Of a DNA stretch of 64,000 bases, positions 30,642 to 40,006 are shown piece by piece (position 1 is the first letter of the stretch; each line of letters opens with the position of its first letter). Source of the DNA: DATEGZ01 sp035279905 (GTDB lineage Bacteria > Acidobacteriota > Vicinamibacteria > Vicinamibacterales > SCN-69-37); the NCBI GenBank assembly GCA_035279905.1, contig DATEGZ010000092.1, positions 35,126 to 99,125 on the forward strand, given 5' to 3'. The notes under the pieces are model-generated. The model was not told the origin of the DNA. It saw only the letters and a list, made by a program, of their open reading frames with translations, and searched no databases. The translations under genes and the position numbers were made by a program.

Positions 30642-31451
30642 ATCGCCCCGCACGCCCTCGCGGCAGCGCAGCCGCAGCCGCTCCTGATTGATCTGCAGCC
30701 CGCGGAGGTGTTCGCGCGGGGGCATCTGGCGTCGGCGGTCCATCTCGATCTCTGGGGCGTGAGCCTCATCGACACGAGCGAGGCGCCGCTGCGCGCGTTC
30801 ATGTGGATGATCGGCCACCTCTTCGCGCTTCGCGGCGTCACGCCCGATCGCCCCGTCGTCGTCTACGAGCACGAGGATTCGGGCATGCGCGCCGCGCGGG
30901 CGTTCTGGTTCCTCGAGTACCTCGGCCATCCCAATGTGCGCGTGCTCGACGGGGGGCTCAAGGCGTGGCGGGCAGCGGGACTGCCCGTGACGACCGACAC
31001 GGTCGCGCCGGTCGCGAGTAAATGGCACGGCACGCCGGATCCGTCGAAGCTCGCGACCTGGCAGCAGGTCCGCGATCGGCTCGGCAACGCGGCCACCGCG
31101 ATCATCGACACGCGATCGGACGCCGAGTACTACGCCGAAGAGGTTCGCGCCAAGCGCGGCGGCGCGATCCCCGGCGCGGTGCACATCGACTGGAAGCGCA
31201 ACCTCACGCCCGACGGCACGTTCAAGTCGCCGGACGAATTGCGGGCGATGTACGCCGGCGCCGGCGTCACGCCCGATCGCGAAGTCGTGACGTACTGCCA
31301 GGGCGGCTACCGTGCCGCGCACGCGTATCTCGCGCTGCGCCGGCTCGGCTACACGAACGTGCGCAACTACACGGGTTCCTGGAAAGAGTGGGGCGATCGC
31401 GAGGATCTGCCGATCGAGCGCACGGCGCGCCCGTCCTCGAAAACGCGCTGA
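30618..31451 (+). CDS. Two-domain sulfurtransferase (thiosulfate/mercaptopyruvate type)
   Basis: 277 aa, tandem rhodanese domains. The C-terminal domain has the catalytic Cys in VTYCQGGYRAAH; the N-terminal domain (VVVYEHEDSGMRA) lacks it, as usual. It transfers sulfur from thiosulfate or 3-mercaptopyruvate to a thiol acceptor. There is no signal peptide, so it is cytoplasmic. Start GTG 30618 is within a dispersed repeat, making the first residues (MENRSDPL) repeat-encoded. Confidence 0.88.
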   Translation: MENRSDPLIAPHALAAAQPQPLLIDLQPAEVFARGHLASAVHLDLWGVSLIDTSEAPLRAFMWMIGHLFALRGVTPDRPVVVYEHEDSGMRAARAFWFLEYLGHPNVRVLDGGLKAWRAAGLPVTTDTVAPVASKWHGTPDPSKLATWQQVRDRLGNAATAIIDTRSDAEYYAEEVRAKRGGAIPGAVHIDWKRNLTPDGTFKSPDELRAMYAGAGVTPDREVVTYCQGGYRAAHAYLALRRLGYTNVRNYTGSWKEWGDREDLPIERTARPSSKTR

Positions 31452-31469
31452 TTGCAGTCGCGAGTCCCG

Positions 31470-34340
31470 CTACTTGCTCTCGGGCATCAGCGTCACTCGC
31501 ACGAACCGCGACATGTCGAGATAGTCGATCGCCGCGCGATGAATCGCGTCGGTCGAGAGCGCGGCGATCCGGTCCGAGGCGCGATCGAGCGACGCGAGGT
31601 CCGCGCCGCCCCCGTCCGAATAGCGGCGCGCGATCTGTCCGAGCCAGTAACCGTTGTTCTGCTGCTGGTCGTCGAGCTCGCGCTTGACGGTCTGGCGCAG
31701 CGACGCCATGCCTTCCTGACGAAGCGACGTCGTTCTGACGAAGGCGATCTCGTCGAACACGCGCTGCACGAGCGCCTCCGTCCGCGCGGGATCGCACGTC
31801 CATTCGATCCGGATGGCATACATCGGCGACGGGATCTTTTGATACGTCGGGTTGACGGTGATGCTGTACGTCCCGCCGAGCTCCTGACGGATCGTGTCGA
31901 GCAGCCGCGACTGCAGGATCAGCGTCATCGTCCGCAGCGCGAGGATGTGATCATCGTCGTACTGGAACGGGCCGGAGAACACGAGCGCGACCGCGCTCTT
32001 CGGCGCGATGCCTTTTTGCACGGTCGTCTCGACCTTGCCGGCCGGCGGTCTGATGTTCAAATCGCGCCACGTCTCGCGCGCGTTCGTGGCCGGCAGGCTC
32101 GCGAGGTACTTCTCCGCGAGCGGCTTCAGCGTGTCCACGTTGAAGCTGCCGACGAACACGAACGTGAAGTTGCTCGCGTCGGCGAACCGCGCCTTGTAGA
32201 ACGCGAGCGACTTCGCGAGGTTCCAGCGATCGACGGTGGCCGTCGTCTCCGGCGCGCGCCGCGGGCTGCGCTGGCTCATCGCGTCGGAGATCGCCTGGTT
32301 GAAGACGACGTCCGGGCTGGCGTTCTGGTTCGCGACGAGCGCGCGGGCCTGCGCCTGCATCGCGGCAAACGCCGTAGCGTCGGAGCGTGGCGCGGTGAAG
32401 CGCAGGTAGATCAACTGGAACAGCGTCTCGAGATCCTGCGGCGTGCTTCCGCCGTTCAGTCCTTCTTCGAGCTCGCCGATGTACGGCTGCACGGCGACGG
32501 CCTTGCCGGAGAGCGCCTTGCCGAGCTCGACCTCGCTGAACCCGCCGATCCCGCTCGCGCCGATCACGTCGTCGGCGGAGCGCGCCGGAATGAAGTCGTC
32601 GTCGCTCGCGAGCGAAGTGCCGCCGGGCGCGAACGCGCGGAAGAGGATCTGATCTTCTTTGAGCGTCGTCGGCTTCATCACGACTCTGGCGCCGTTCGAC
32701 AGCGTCCACTCGGTGATGCCGGACGCGGGCTCGGCGGTCTTGACGACCGTGCCGGCGGCCGGCGTCGTGTCCATCAACGCGCGGCCGGCGCCGGCGTCGA
32801 CGTAGCCCTCGAGGGGCTTGGCTGCAACGGCAGCGACCACGCCCTCGAGCTGTGCCTGCGTGGGCAACTGGACGCTCGCGGATTGCGGCGCGGACACGAT
32901 CACGAGGCGATTGCGCTCGGGGAACCAGTCGGTGGCGAGCGCGTTCAGCTCGGCGAGCGTGACGTCCGGCAGGAAGCGCCGGTGGAACGCGAGCTCCTGC
33001 CAGATCGTCGGCAGCGCTTCGTCCTCGAGGAAGTTGCGCGTGTACTCGTCCGCGCGGCTCGACGACTCGCGGTCCGGGCTCTCGGCGGCTACGCGCTCGT
33101 AACTTCGCATCATCGCGTTCTTCGCGCGATCGAGCTCGGTCCCAGTGAACCCGAAGCGCGTCACGCGCTGTAGTTCGGTTTCGATCGTCTCGAGGCCGCG
33201 AAGCACGCCGTCACTCGCGACCAGCGCCTGCGCCACCGCGTCGTCCTTGGTGCGGGGCATCGGAAACAGCGATCGGTCCGCCTGCGCCTGCAGGAACGGC
33301 GGGGTCGCGCTGTGGCTCAGCTCATCGAACCTGTCGGTCAGCATCGCGCCGAACAGCTGGTCGAGCATGATCGCGCGGTATCCGCCGACCGATCCCTGAT
33401 CGCGCGCCGGCCGCAGGTTGCTCAGCGAGACGACCGTCTGCGTGGTCTCCTGATCCGACACGATCGTGTAGCGCGTGCCAGGATGCTCGGGCACGTCGAA
33501 GGTCGGGCGCGGGCGTGCCGGCGACGGCGACACGAGCGACGAGAAGTGCGACTTGATCATGCCGACCGTCGCGTCGCGATTCACGTCACCGACGACGATC
33601 ACGGCCATCAGGTCGGGCCGGTACCAGTCGTGGTAGAAGCGAAGGAGCTGCTCGCGCTTCGCGTTCTGAATGATGTCCGGCTTGCCGATCGGCGGCCGGT
33701 CCGCGTAGCGCGACCCCTCGAGCTGCGTGCGCCGGATCTTGTCTTCCGTCCGTTCGCCCGCGCCGAGATTCAGGCGCCACTCCGACAGAACGATGCCGCG
33801 CTCGTGCTCGATCCCGCTCTGCTCGAAGAGCGCGCCGCCGGCCCAGTCCTCGAGCACGAGCAGCGCGCGATCGAGCACGCCGGGTACGTCGGTTGGGACG
33901 CCGAGCGAGTACTCGGTCTCATCGAAGCTGGTCGCCGCGTTGCCGTCAGCGCCGATGCTCAGGCCCATCGACGTCAGGAAATCCGAGATGCCCTGGCCCG
34001 GGAAGTGCTTCGTGCCCTCGAAGAGCATGTGCTCGGTGAAATGCGCGAGGCCCTGTTGATCATCGTCCTCGAGCGCCGAGCCGGCTTTGACGACGAGCCG
34101 CAGCTCGACGCGCTTCGCGGGCTTGGCATTCGGGCGCACGTAGTACGTGAGGCCGTTCGGCAGCTTGCCGACGACGGCTTCGGGATCGAGCGGCATCTTT
34201 TCGGCGAGCTTGTACTGGGCGACCGACGCGGCCGTGGTTTCGCGCCCGGGCTGGGGGGCCTGCGCGGAGGCGCGCCACGTTCCGGTGGCGCCCAACAAGA
34301 CGACGAAGAGCAGGCTGGTAGTAAAGCGGCGGAGACGCAT
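31470..34340 (-). CDS. Exported M16 (insulinase/pitrilysin-like) metallopeptidase
   Basis: 956 aa with a signal peptide (MRLRRFTTSLLFVVLLGATG, cleavage near ASA-Q). The inverted zinc motif HxxEH is His100-Phe-Thr-Glu-His104 (GLAHFTEHMLFEG). Two M16 halves are fused in one chain, with an inactive-type second half about 550-950, as in PqqL/pitrilysin-type proteins. It probably degrades or processes peptides in the periplasm. The start is ATG 34340 with GGGGA 4-5 bases upstream; an ATG at 34382 would place residues before the signal peptide. Confidence 0.88.
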   Translation of the reverse strand: MRLRRFTTSLLFVVLLGATGTWRASAQAPQPGRETTAASVAQYKLAEKMPLDPEAVVGKLPNGLTYYVRPNAKPAKRVELRLVVKAGSALEDDDQQGLAHFTEHMLFEGTKHFPGQGISDFLTSMGLSIGADGNAATSFDETEYSLGVPTDVPGVLDRALLVLEDWAGGALFEQSGIEHERGIVLSEWRLNLGAGERTEDKIRRTQLEGSRYADRPPIGKPDIIQNAKREQLLRFYHDWYRPDLMAVIVVGDVNRDATVGMIKSHFSSLVSPSPARPRPTFDVPEHPGTRYTIVSDQETTQTVVSLSNLRPARDQGSVGGYRAIMLDQLFGAMLTDRFDELSHSATPPFLQAQADRSLFPMPRTKDDAVAQALVASDGVLRGLETIETELQRVTRFGFTGTELDRAKNAMMRSYERVAAESPDRESSSRADEYTRNFLEDEALPTIWQELAFHRRFLPDVTLAELNALATDWFPERNRLVIVSAPQSASVQLPTQAQLEGVVAAVAAKPLEGYVDAGAGRALMDTTPAAGTVVKTAEPASGITEWTLSNGARVVMKPTTLKEDQILFRAFAPGGTSLASDDDFIPARSADDVIGASGIGGFSEVELGKALSGKAVAVQPYIGELEEGLNGGSTPQDLETLFQLIYLRFTAPRSDATAFAAMQAQARALVANQNASPDVVFNQAISDAMSQRSPRRAPETTATVDRWNLAKSLAFYKARFADASNFTFVFVGSFNVDTLKPLAEKYLASLPATNARETWRDLNIRPPAGKVETTVQKGIAPKSAVALVFSGPFQYDDDHILALRTMTLILQSRLLDTIRQELGGTYSITVNPTYQKIPSPMYAIRIEWTCDPARTEALVQRVFDEIAFVRTTSLRQEGMASLRQTVKRELDDQQQNNGYWLGQIARRYSDGGGADLASLDRASDRIAALSTDAIHRAAIDYLDMSRFVRVTLMPESK

Positions 34341-34378
34341 GTCCCCATCATGGTTCAAGACGCGGGGCGGGGTAAACC

Positions 34379-36874
34379 TCACTCCTCCCGCAGCGCAATC
34401 AGCGGATCGATGTGGGACGCCCGCCGCGCCGGCAGATAGCTCGCGAGCAGGGCCACCCCGATCAGCACGAGCGACACCGCCGCATACACGGCCGGATCCG
34501 TCGGCTTCACGTTGAAGAGCAGCGTCGTCATCGAGCTACTGAGGAGCACGGCGCCAATCAGGCCGAGCACGACGCCGATGCCGCCCTTCCACAGCCCCTG
34601 TCGCAGAATCAGCCCGGCGATTTGTCCGCGCGACGCGCCAATCGCGCTGCGCATGCCGATCTCGCGCGTCCGCTGCGACACGTCGTACGCCAGCACGCCG
34701 TAGATGCCGAGCGCCGAGAGGAACAGCGCGAGCACGGCAAACGCGGCGAGCAGCAGAATCACGGCGCGACGATTGTCGAAGGACGAACCCACGGCCTCCG
34801 CCAGACTGCCGGCTTCGAACAGCGGCAGCGACGCGTCGATCGCGCGCACCTTGTCGCGCAGCGCCGACACCACATCGGCGGCGGGCCGGCTCGTCCGCAT
34901 GAAGACCGTCAGTCCGCCGGGACGCCCTCCCTGAAAGAGCTGATAGATGAAGGGATTGCCGCTCTTCTCCTCGACGCCGTTGTGCGGCACGTCCTTCACG
35001 ACGCCGATGATCGTCGGCCAGTCCTCGGGCTTGTCAGGGCGAGGACCGAAGACGAATCGTCCGCCCACTGCCGATCCCTTCGGGAAGAATTTCCGCGCGA
35101 AGCTTTGATCGACGACGAACAGGCGCCGGCCCGGAGCGAGATCCGCCTCCTCGTAGAAGCGGCCTTCCACGAGCTTCAGTCCCAGCGTTTGCGCGTACCC
35201 TGGCGTGACGATCACCCGATACGCGCCAGGCTGCGGCGCGCCCGGCGGCAGCGTGTCGTTCTCCAGCGTGAACGCGTTGATCGGCAGTCCGCCCTGGAAC
35301 GGCGTGGAGAAGGAGATCGCGGTGGAGGTCACGCCAGGAATCTCCTTCATCGCCTGGAACAGCCGCTCGCGAATGTTGTTGGCGGCGTCGTCGCTCGCGC
35401 GGTATTGCCGCGTCAACGCGATGCGCGCGGTCACCACGTTCCGCTCGTCGAGTCCCGTATCCACGCTCAAGGCCTCGGCGAAGCTGTGAATCAGCAGCCC
35501 GGCGCCGGTGAGCAGCATCAACGCGACCGCGACCTGCGCGATGACGAGCACGCCGCTGAGCGCGCGCACGCCGCGGCCAGACGACGCGCCGCGCGAGCTG
35601 CTCTGGATCACCGCCGCGAGATTCGTCCGCAGGATGTGGAACACCGAGATGAAACCGATGAGCAGGCCGACGACGACGGTGAGCGCGGACGCGAATCCGA
35701 GCACGCGCCAGTCGAGCGACGCCGGCAGCGACTGCGGCAGCATCTTCGCCAGGTAGAAGTTCGTGATCCGCAGCGCGCCCCACGCCACGCCCAGTCCCAG
35801 CACCGTGCCGAGGGTCGTCAGCAAAAGACTTTCGAGCAGCAGCTGCCGCGCGATCGCCCCGCGCGCGGCGCCGAGCGCCGATCGAATCGCGAGCTCCGAC
35901 TGCCGCGCGTTCGACCGGACCAGGAGCAGATTCGCCACGTTGACGCAGCCGATCAGCAGGACGAACGCGACGCCGCCCTGCAGCATCAGCAGCGTCGATC
36001 GCACCGGCTGCACGCGCTGTTCCTGCACGCCGCCGACGTTCATCGTCATGCCGGAGCGCTCGACGAATTGTTGGAGCTGCGGCTGCCCGGCGTCGACGTA
36101 GCGCTTCTCGATGATCTTCGCCTCGGCGTCGGCCTGCGCCGCCGAGACGCCGGGCTTGAGGCGTCCGAACAACTGCGTCCCGACGCCGTAGCGGCCCTGC
36201 GGGTTTTCGGCGGCCGGCGGCCAGCTCAACGGCGCGATGAAGTTCATCCGCGCGTCGAACGCTTCCAGCGTGCGCGGCGCGACGCCGATGATCTTGTAGG
36301 CCTCGTCATCGATCCGCAGCTCCTTGCCGAGGACCTCGGGGCTCTCCTGATACTGCGTCTGCCAGTACGACTGCGTGATCACGACGACCTTGTCGTTGCC
36401 GGGCGTGTTCTGCTCCTTCGTGAAGAAGGTGCCGATCACCGGCTGGACCCGCAGGATGCTGAAGATCTCCGCGGTCGCGCGGACGCCGGGCATCCGCGCC
36501 ACGGACTCGTTCTCGCCGACGAGGCTGTAGAAGAACGTCCACAGCCCGATGCTCTCGTAGGACGTCGCGTTCTGCGAGTAGTCCTTGTAGAACGGCACGT
36601 TGGCCGGCATGTGGTTGAGGCCGGCCTTCACCGCCGACGTGTAGAGCTCGACGATTCGCTCCGGCTCCTGGTACGGCAGCGGCTTCAACATCAGCGAGTA
36701 GACCGACGAGAAGATTGCCGTCGTCGCGCCGATGCACAGCGCCAGGGTCACCAGCGTGGTCGCCGTGATGCGCTTGGACTTCCACAGCAGACGAACGGCG
36801 TGACGGACGTCCGTGAGCGAACCGGTCCAGATGCCGGACGACGAAGGGGCGGAAGGGTAGTGCGCTGACGTCAT
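34379..36874 (-). CDS. MacB/ADOP-type ABC transporter permease
   Basis: 831 aa. One transmembrane segment near residue 40, a large periplasmic MacB-like domain, three membrane segments around 280-400 (FtsX domain), a second periplasmic domain, and a last FtsX triplet (about 705-815). The ending YLPARRASHIDPLIALREE is the hallmark of this acidobacterial duplicated-permease family. MacB-type permeases export peptides, antibiotics or lipoproteins by mechanotransmission, but no ATPase is encoded next to it, so it is an orphan permease. ATG 36874 is chosen over the open frame upstream. Confidence 0.87.
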   Translation of the reverse strand: MTSAHYPSAPSSSGIWTGSLTDVRHAVRLLWKSKRITATTLVTLALCIGATTAIFSSVYSLMLKPLPYQEPERIVELYTSAVKAGLNHMPANVPFYKDYSQNATSYESIGLWTFFYSLVGENESVARMPGVRATAEIFSILRVQPVIGTFFTKEQNTPGNDKVVVITQSYWQTQYQESPEVLGKELRIDDEAYKIIGVAPRTLEAFDARMNFIAPLSWPPAAENPQGRYGVGTQLFGRLKPGVSAAQADAEAKIIEKRYVDAGQPQLQQFVERSGMTMNVGGVQEQRVQPVRSTLLMLQGGVAFVLLIGCVNVANLLLVRSNARQSELAIRSALGAARGAIARQLLLESLLLTTLGTVLGLGVAWGALRITNFYLAKMLPQSLPASLDWRVLGFASALTVVVGLLIGFISVFHILRTNLAAVIQSSSRGASSGRGVRALSGVLVIAQVAVALMLLTGAGLLIHSFAEALSVDTGLDERNVVTARIALTRQYRASDDAANNIRERLFQAMKEIPGVTSTAISFSTPFQGGLPINAFTLENDTLPPGAPQPGAYRVIVTPGYAQTLGLKLVEGRFYEEADLAPGRRLFVVDQSFARKFFPKGSAVGGRFVFGPRPDKPEDWPTIIGVVKDVPHNGVEEKSGNPFIYQLFQGGRPGGLTVFMRTSRPAADVVSALRDKVRAIDASLPLFEAGSLAEAVGSSFDNRRAVILLLAAFAVLALFLSALGIYGVLAYDVSQRTREIGMRSAIGASRGQIAGLILRQGLWKGGIGVVLGLIGAVLLSSSMTTLLFNVKPTDPAVYAAVSLVLIGVALLASYLPARRASHIDPLIALREE

Positions 36875-36929
36875 CGTTGGGGGTCCTCGGGTTCGATCCA
36901 ACTATGACGAGTGGGAGGTGTATCTGGTT

Positions 36930-37469
36930 CTACTTCAACGCCGCCAACGCCTTGAGGTCGACCTTGTCCAGCACGCTTCGAAGCGTGGCGATGCTGTCGA
37001 TCTTCGACGTCTCCGCGGTCGCGACGAAGCGCCCGCCAACGACGACCGTGACCTCGCCGGCGCTCTTCTGTGGATCCCAGGCTTCGACTCCAGGCGCGCC
37101 GCCAATCAACGTGCGTTTGATCGACATGTCACCAACCTGGCCAGAAAAATCATCCGGCATCGAGACGACCATCATCGCCAGCGCCGCAAGACTGTCGCTG
37201 CTGAACCCGGTATCGGCGAGCGTGAGCTTGACGCGTTGATCGTTCCTCGTGAACGTCATGTTGGCGAAGCTGTATTTCGTTTCGGGAGAAAGCTCGACGA
37301 GATCGGCGCGCGCCACGCCGCTGGTCCAGCCGTCAATCGCCGGCAGAAGCTTCTGAAGCGCGGCGGGCGCCACCGGCGGCACTGCCTTCGTCTGGCTGGC
37401 AGAGGCGACGGCGACAGTTCCGGCCAAAATGATCGCGAGAGGATTCCCGAGAGGATTCCGCAGTGCCAT
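36930..37469 (-). CDS. Exported hypothetical protein
   Basis: 179 aa. ATG 37469 has AAGGGAG about 6 bases upstream. N-terminal signal peptide (PLAIILAGTVAVASA, cleavage about residue 25). The mature part begins VPPVAPAALQKLLPAIDGWT and has alternating beta strands, suggesting a small periplasmic domain (YSFANMTFTRNDQRVKLTLAD). It lies just upstream of the MacB-like permease on the same strand, so it may be co-transcribed. I do not recognise the family. Confidence 0.65.
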   Translation of the reverse strand: MALRNPLGNPLAIILAGTVAVASASQTKAVPPVAPAALQKLLPAIDGWTSGVARADLVELSPETKYSFANMTFTRNDQRVKLTLADTGFSSDSLAALAMMVVSMPDDFSGQVGDMSIKRTLIGGAPGVEAWDPQKSAGEVTVVVGGRFVATAETSKIDSIATLRSVLDKVDLKALAALK

Positions 37470-37596
37470 AGCGGCTCCCTTCGATAAATGAGATGTAGGC
37501 ATTGAGCGCCCGGAGCCCCGTCGCCGTCAAGGGATTCGTTGGCTGGCCGCCCAGGCTAGCGGACCGGGCGGTCCGGGCCGACAAGTCGATCGAGAC

Positions 37597-38703
37597 ATGA
37601 GACGCGCCCTCCCGATCGCCCTGGTCCTGCTGACGGGCGCCGCCTGTGGCAGCGGCGGCGACAGCACCAGCCAGTCGCCGTGGGAAGCGCTCCCGCTCGG
37701 GACCAAGGCGGATTTCCGCGACATCTATTTTGCCGACGCGATGCACGGCTGGATCGCCGGCGGCAGCTACGAGATCACCGGCGGCCTCGTCGGGCGTACG
37801 TCCGACGGCGGCAAGACCTGGCGCTACGTCAGCAACCTCACGCAGCGCGAGAGCATGAGCGTGTCATCGATCCACTTCTTCGACACGAACCAGGGGGTCG
37901 CCGCGACGAGCAGCGGCACGGTCTTCTCGACGATCGACGGCGGAGAAAACTGGACGGTCACGATCCGGAAGGGCCGCGTGAGCGGGTTGTCGAGCCTGTT
38001 CTTTCTCGACGACCGTCGAGGCTGGGCCGCAGGTACCGGCGACGTGATCCGAACGGACGACGGCGGACAGAACTGGACGCCGGCGGCCGCGGAGTACGTC
38101 GACACGAGTTACCGCTCGCCGATTCGCGTCATCAAGTTCGTTGACGACCAGAACGGGTGGGTCGCCGGCATGCACGGGTATCTCGCGCGCACGTCGGACG
38201 GCGGCGGCACGTGGGAGGACGTTGCCACTTTGATCACCGGACCGGAGCAGCCGAATTTCTGGGACGTGACCTTCGTCGATCGGCAGGCCGGCTGGGTCGT
38301 CGGTGAAGAGGGCCTGATCTTCTCGACGACTGACGGCGGCGCAACTTGGACGCAGCGGAACACCGGCCTCAAGGACGCGCACTCGGCGCCGAAACTCGAG
38401 CGCATTCCCAGGGCCGGCGGCTCTGTGACGATCGACGCCGGCGATCGGACGCCGGGATTCACGGTGAGCGCAGTGCGCTTCCTCGATCGCAATCGCGGCT
38501 GGGTCACCGGCTTCTACCCGAACTTCGGGCGCTCGCTGATCTTGCGCACCGAGGATGGCGGCGAGACGTGGAGCCTGGACGCCGACATCGCCGGCGAGGA
38601 GCTGTACACGCTCTTCATTCAGGGACAGACCGCCTGGGCGATTGGCTCACGCACTCGCGAGGGATCGCAGGCGATCTACCGTCGCACGCTCGATGCGAAG
38701 TGA
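37597..38703 (+). CDS. Lipoprotein with YCF48/BNR-type beta-propeller repeats
   Basis: 368 aa. Lipobox MRRALPIALVLLTGAAC. The rest is a propeller with repeated DGGKTW/DGGENWT/DGGQNWT/DGGGTWED motifs, each preceded by a WxxG or GWxAG strand, as in the photosystem II assembly factor HCF136/YCF48 and bacterial homologues. Its role here is unknown but likely assembly or sensing at the membrane. Its end overlaps the convergent lipoprotein gene by 28 bases. Confidence 0.8.
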   Translation: MRRALPIALVLLTGAACGSGGDSTSQSPWEALPLGTKADFRDIYFADAMHGWIAGGSYEITGGLVGRTSDGGKTWRYVSNLTQRESMSVSSIHFFDTNQGVAATSSGTVFSTIDGGENWTVTIRKGRVSGLSSLFFLDDRRGWAAGTGDVIRTDDGGQNWTPAAAEYVDTSYRSPIRVIKFVDDQNGWVAGMHGYLARTSDGGGTWEDVATLITGPEQPNFWDVTFVDRQAGWVVGEEGLIFSTTDGGATWTQRNTGLKDAHSAPKLERIPRAGGSVTIDAGDRTPGFTVSAVRFLDRNRGWVTGFYPNFGRSLILRTEDGGETWSLDADIAGEELYTLFIQGQTAWAIGSRTREGSQAIYRRTLDAK

Positions 38704-39185
38704 AGCGAGTCGCGGATCGAGTCGAACGCCTTCAGCGTCTCATCGTCGGCTCGACGCGGCGTCTGCAGCGCGAGCAGATCGTCGTCTACCCGGACAAACA
38801 GCAGCCGTAGCGGCCACGTGTGGTCGAGCCGATTCCAGGTCTCGACGTCCAGGGCCTCATGGTTGTCGATCATGATCAGGTTGCGAGATTTGACCTCGCG
38901 GCGTTGATCGTCACTGAGCGACGTGAGCGCTGGATCCCAATCCGTCTTGCCGAGATTTTCGAGCAAGATTTCCGACTCGCCCTTGCGGAAGCGCTTCTGC
39001 GCGCCCTGATCGAGCACGTCCCACCCGGCGGGCGCCGACACCTGAACGCGGTGCGGGCCGAGCTCGAGCTCTTTCGTCACGCCGGCTTGCCCTGAGCCTG
39101 CCGAAGGGGGTGCTTCTCGCTCCGTGCACGCGGACGCCGCGGCCAGCGCGGCGATGAGCGCCCAGGCTGCACGCTGGCAGATCAA
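38676..39185 (-). CDS. Small lipoprotein, unknown function
   Basis: 169 aa. Lipobox LIAALAAASAC. After it comes a repeat-encoded stretch APPSAGSGQAGV (the CCCTGAGCCTGCCGAAGGG repeat at 39090-39108). The remaining domain, VSAPAGWDVLDQGAQKRFRKG to DETLKAFDSIRDSLHF, is similar in plan to the end of the next upstream lipoprotein. ATG 39185 overlaps that gene's stop (ATGA), so the two are coupled. Confidence 0.72.
   Translation of the reverse strand: MICQRAAWALIAALAAASACTEREAPPSAGSGQAGVTKELELGPHRVQVSAPAGWDVLDQGAQKRFRKGESEILLENLGKTDWDPALTSLSDDQRREVKSRNLIMIDNHEALDVETWNRLDHTWPLRLLFVRVDDDLLALQTPRRADDETLKAFDSIRDSLHFASSVRR
39090..39108. repeat. REP-like 19-mer inside a coding region
   Basis: CCCTGAGCCTGCCGAAGGG, identical to 49064-49082. 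On the minus strand it is translated as the PSAGSGQA-type linker of a lipoprotein. Confidence 0.75.
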
Positions 39186-39976
39186 TTCGGGAACTCGATG
39201 CTGGCGACGATCGCGTCAAAGACCGCGAGCGTTTCCTGCAAGCCGATGAACGTGCAGATGAACAAGTGCGAGTTGTGGACGACGTACGCCTCGCGCGCGG
39301 CATAGGTGCGGCCGCGCTCGGGCACCTCGACGGTGTAGTCGACGATGACCGCGGGCTCGCCGGCGATGACGGTTTCGCGGCGGCCGGTGATCTTGTACTT
39401 GTCGGGCTCCTGGCGCTTCTCGGGCTTGAACTCGACGCGATCGATGACGTCGGCGAGCGAGAAGCGCAGCCGCTCGGCCCTGGCGAGCGCGGTCTCGAGA
39501 TGCGCCCTCGCGGCGTCCTTGTCGTGCGTTCGCCACGCCGTGTCCGCCTGCGCGACCTCGCTGTTGACGACCTCGGCGATCTCGGTCTCCCGCGCGGTGA
39601 ACGGCGTGTCCGTGTACGCGTAGCACTTGCGCAAGGCCTTATCGAAAGCGAAGCCGTAGTCGTACGAATCGAAATTCTCGAGGATCTCACGCAGGTAGGG
39701 GCTGCGGTTCCGGTCCGCGAGGATGTAGTAGTCGCCGAGGCCGATGCCTTCGCCGACGGACTGCTCCTTCACGAAGCGGATCCCTTTGACGCCGCTTGTA
39801 TCGCCCTCGCGGCGCCAGCCGGCCGGCGGGATCGCAAACGAGATCGGCTCGCCGGTCCAGTCGAATTTCTCGCGGGGTTGGAGCTGCGGTGGGGCTGCGG
39901 CGCCCGGGCCGGACTCGCACGCGGAGCCCGCGAGCGCGACGAGGGCGAGATAGACGGCGAGACAGCGGGGGAGCAT
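39182..39976 (-). CDS. Lipoprotein, unknown function
   Basis: 264 aa from ATG 39976. Lipobox LALVALAGSAC. Mature domain: PISFAIPPAGWRREGDTSGV, a strand-rich middle, and a PsbP/Mog1-like plan with a closing segment THLFICTFIGLQETL-like (HNSHLFICTFIGLQ) and FDAIVASIEF. The upstream half is shared in style with the following small lipoprotein. The divergent crp gene begins 18 bases upstream, and a 20-bp palindrome covers the gap. Confidence 0.72.
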   Translation of the reverse strand: MLPRCLAVYLALVALAGSACESGPGAAAPPQLQPREKFDWTGEPISFAIPPAGWRREGDTSGVKGIRFVKEQSVGEGIGLGDYYILADRNRSPYLREILENFDSYDYGFAFDKALRKCYAYTDTPFTARETEIAEVVNSEVAQADTAWRTHDKDAARAHLETALARAERLRFSLADVIDRVEFKPEKRQEPDKYKITGRRETVIAGEPAVIVDYTVEVPERGRTYAAREAYVVHNSHLFICTFIGLQETLAVFDAIVASIEFPN

Positions 39977-39986
39977 TTCTGGTCTT

Positions 39987-40006
39987 ATCGGACTGTGGAG
40001 TCCGAT
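39987..40006. promoter_or_regulatory. 20-bp palindrome in a divergent start region, probable operator
   Basis: ATCGGACT-GTGG-AGTCCGAT, perfect 8-bp arms. The GTGG centre holds the candidate start codon of the Crp-family gene. Palindromes of this size at a Crp/Fnr gene start often mean autoregulation, and here it would also control the divergent lipoproteins. Confidence 0.6.

Noticed and set aside
34412..36868. 818-codon plus-strand open frame
   Set aside because: Complement of the MacB-like permease; high-GC frames stay open by chance.
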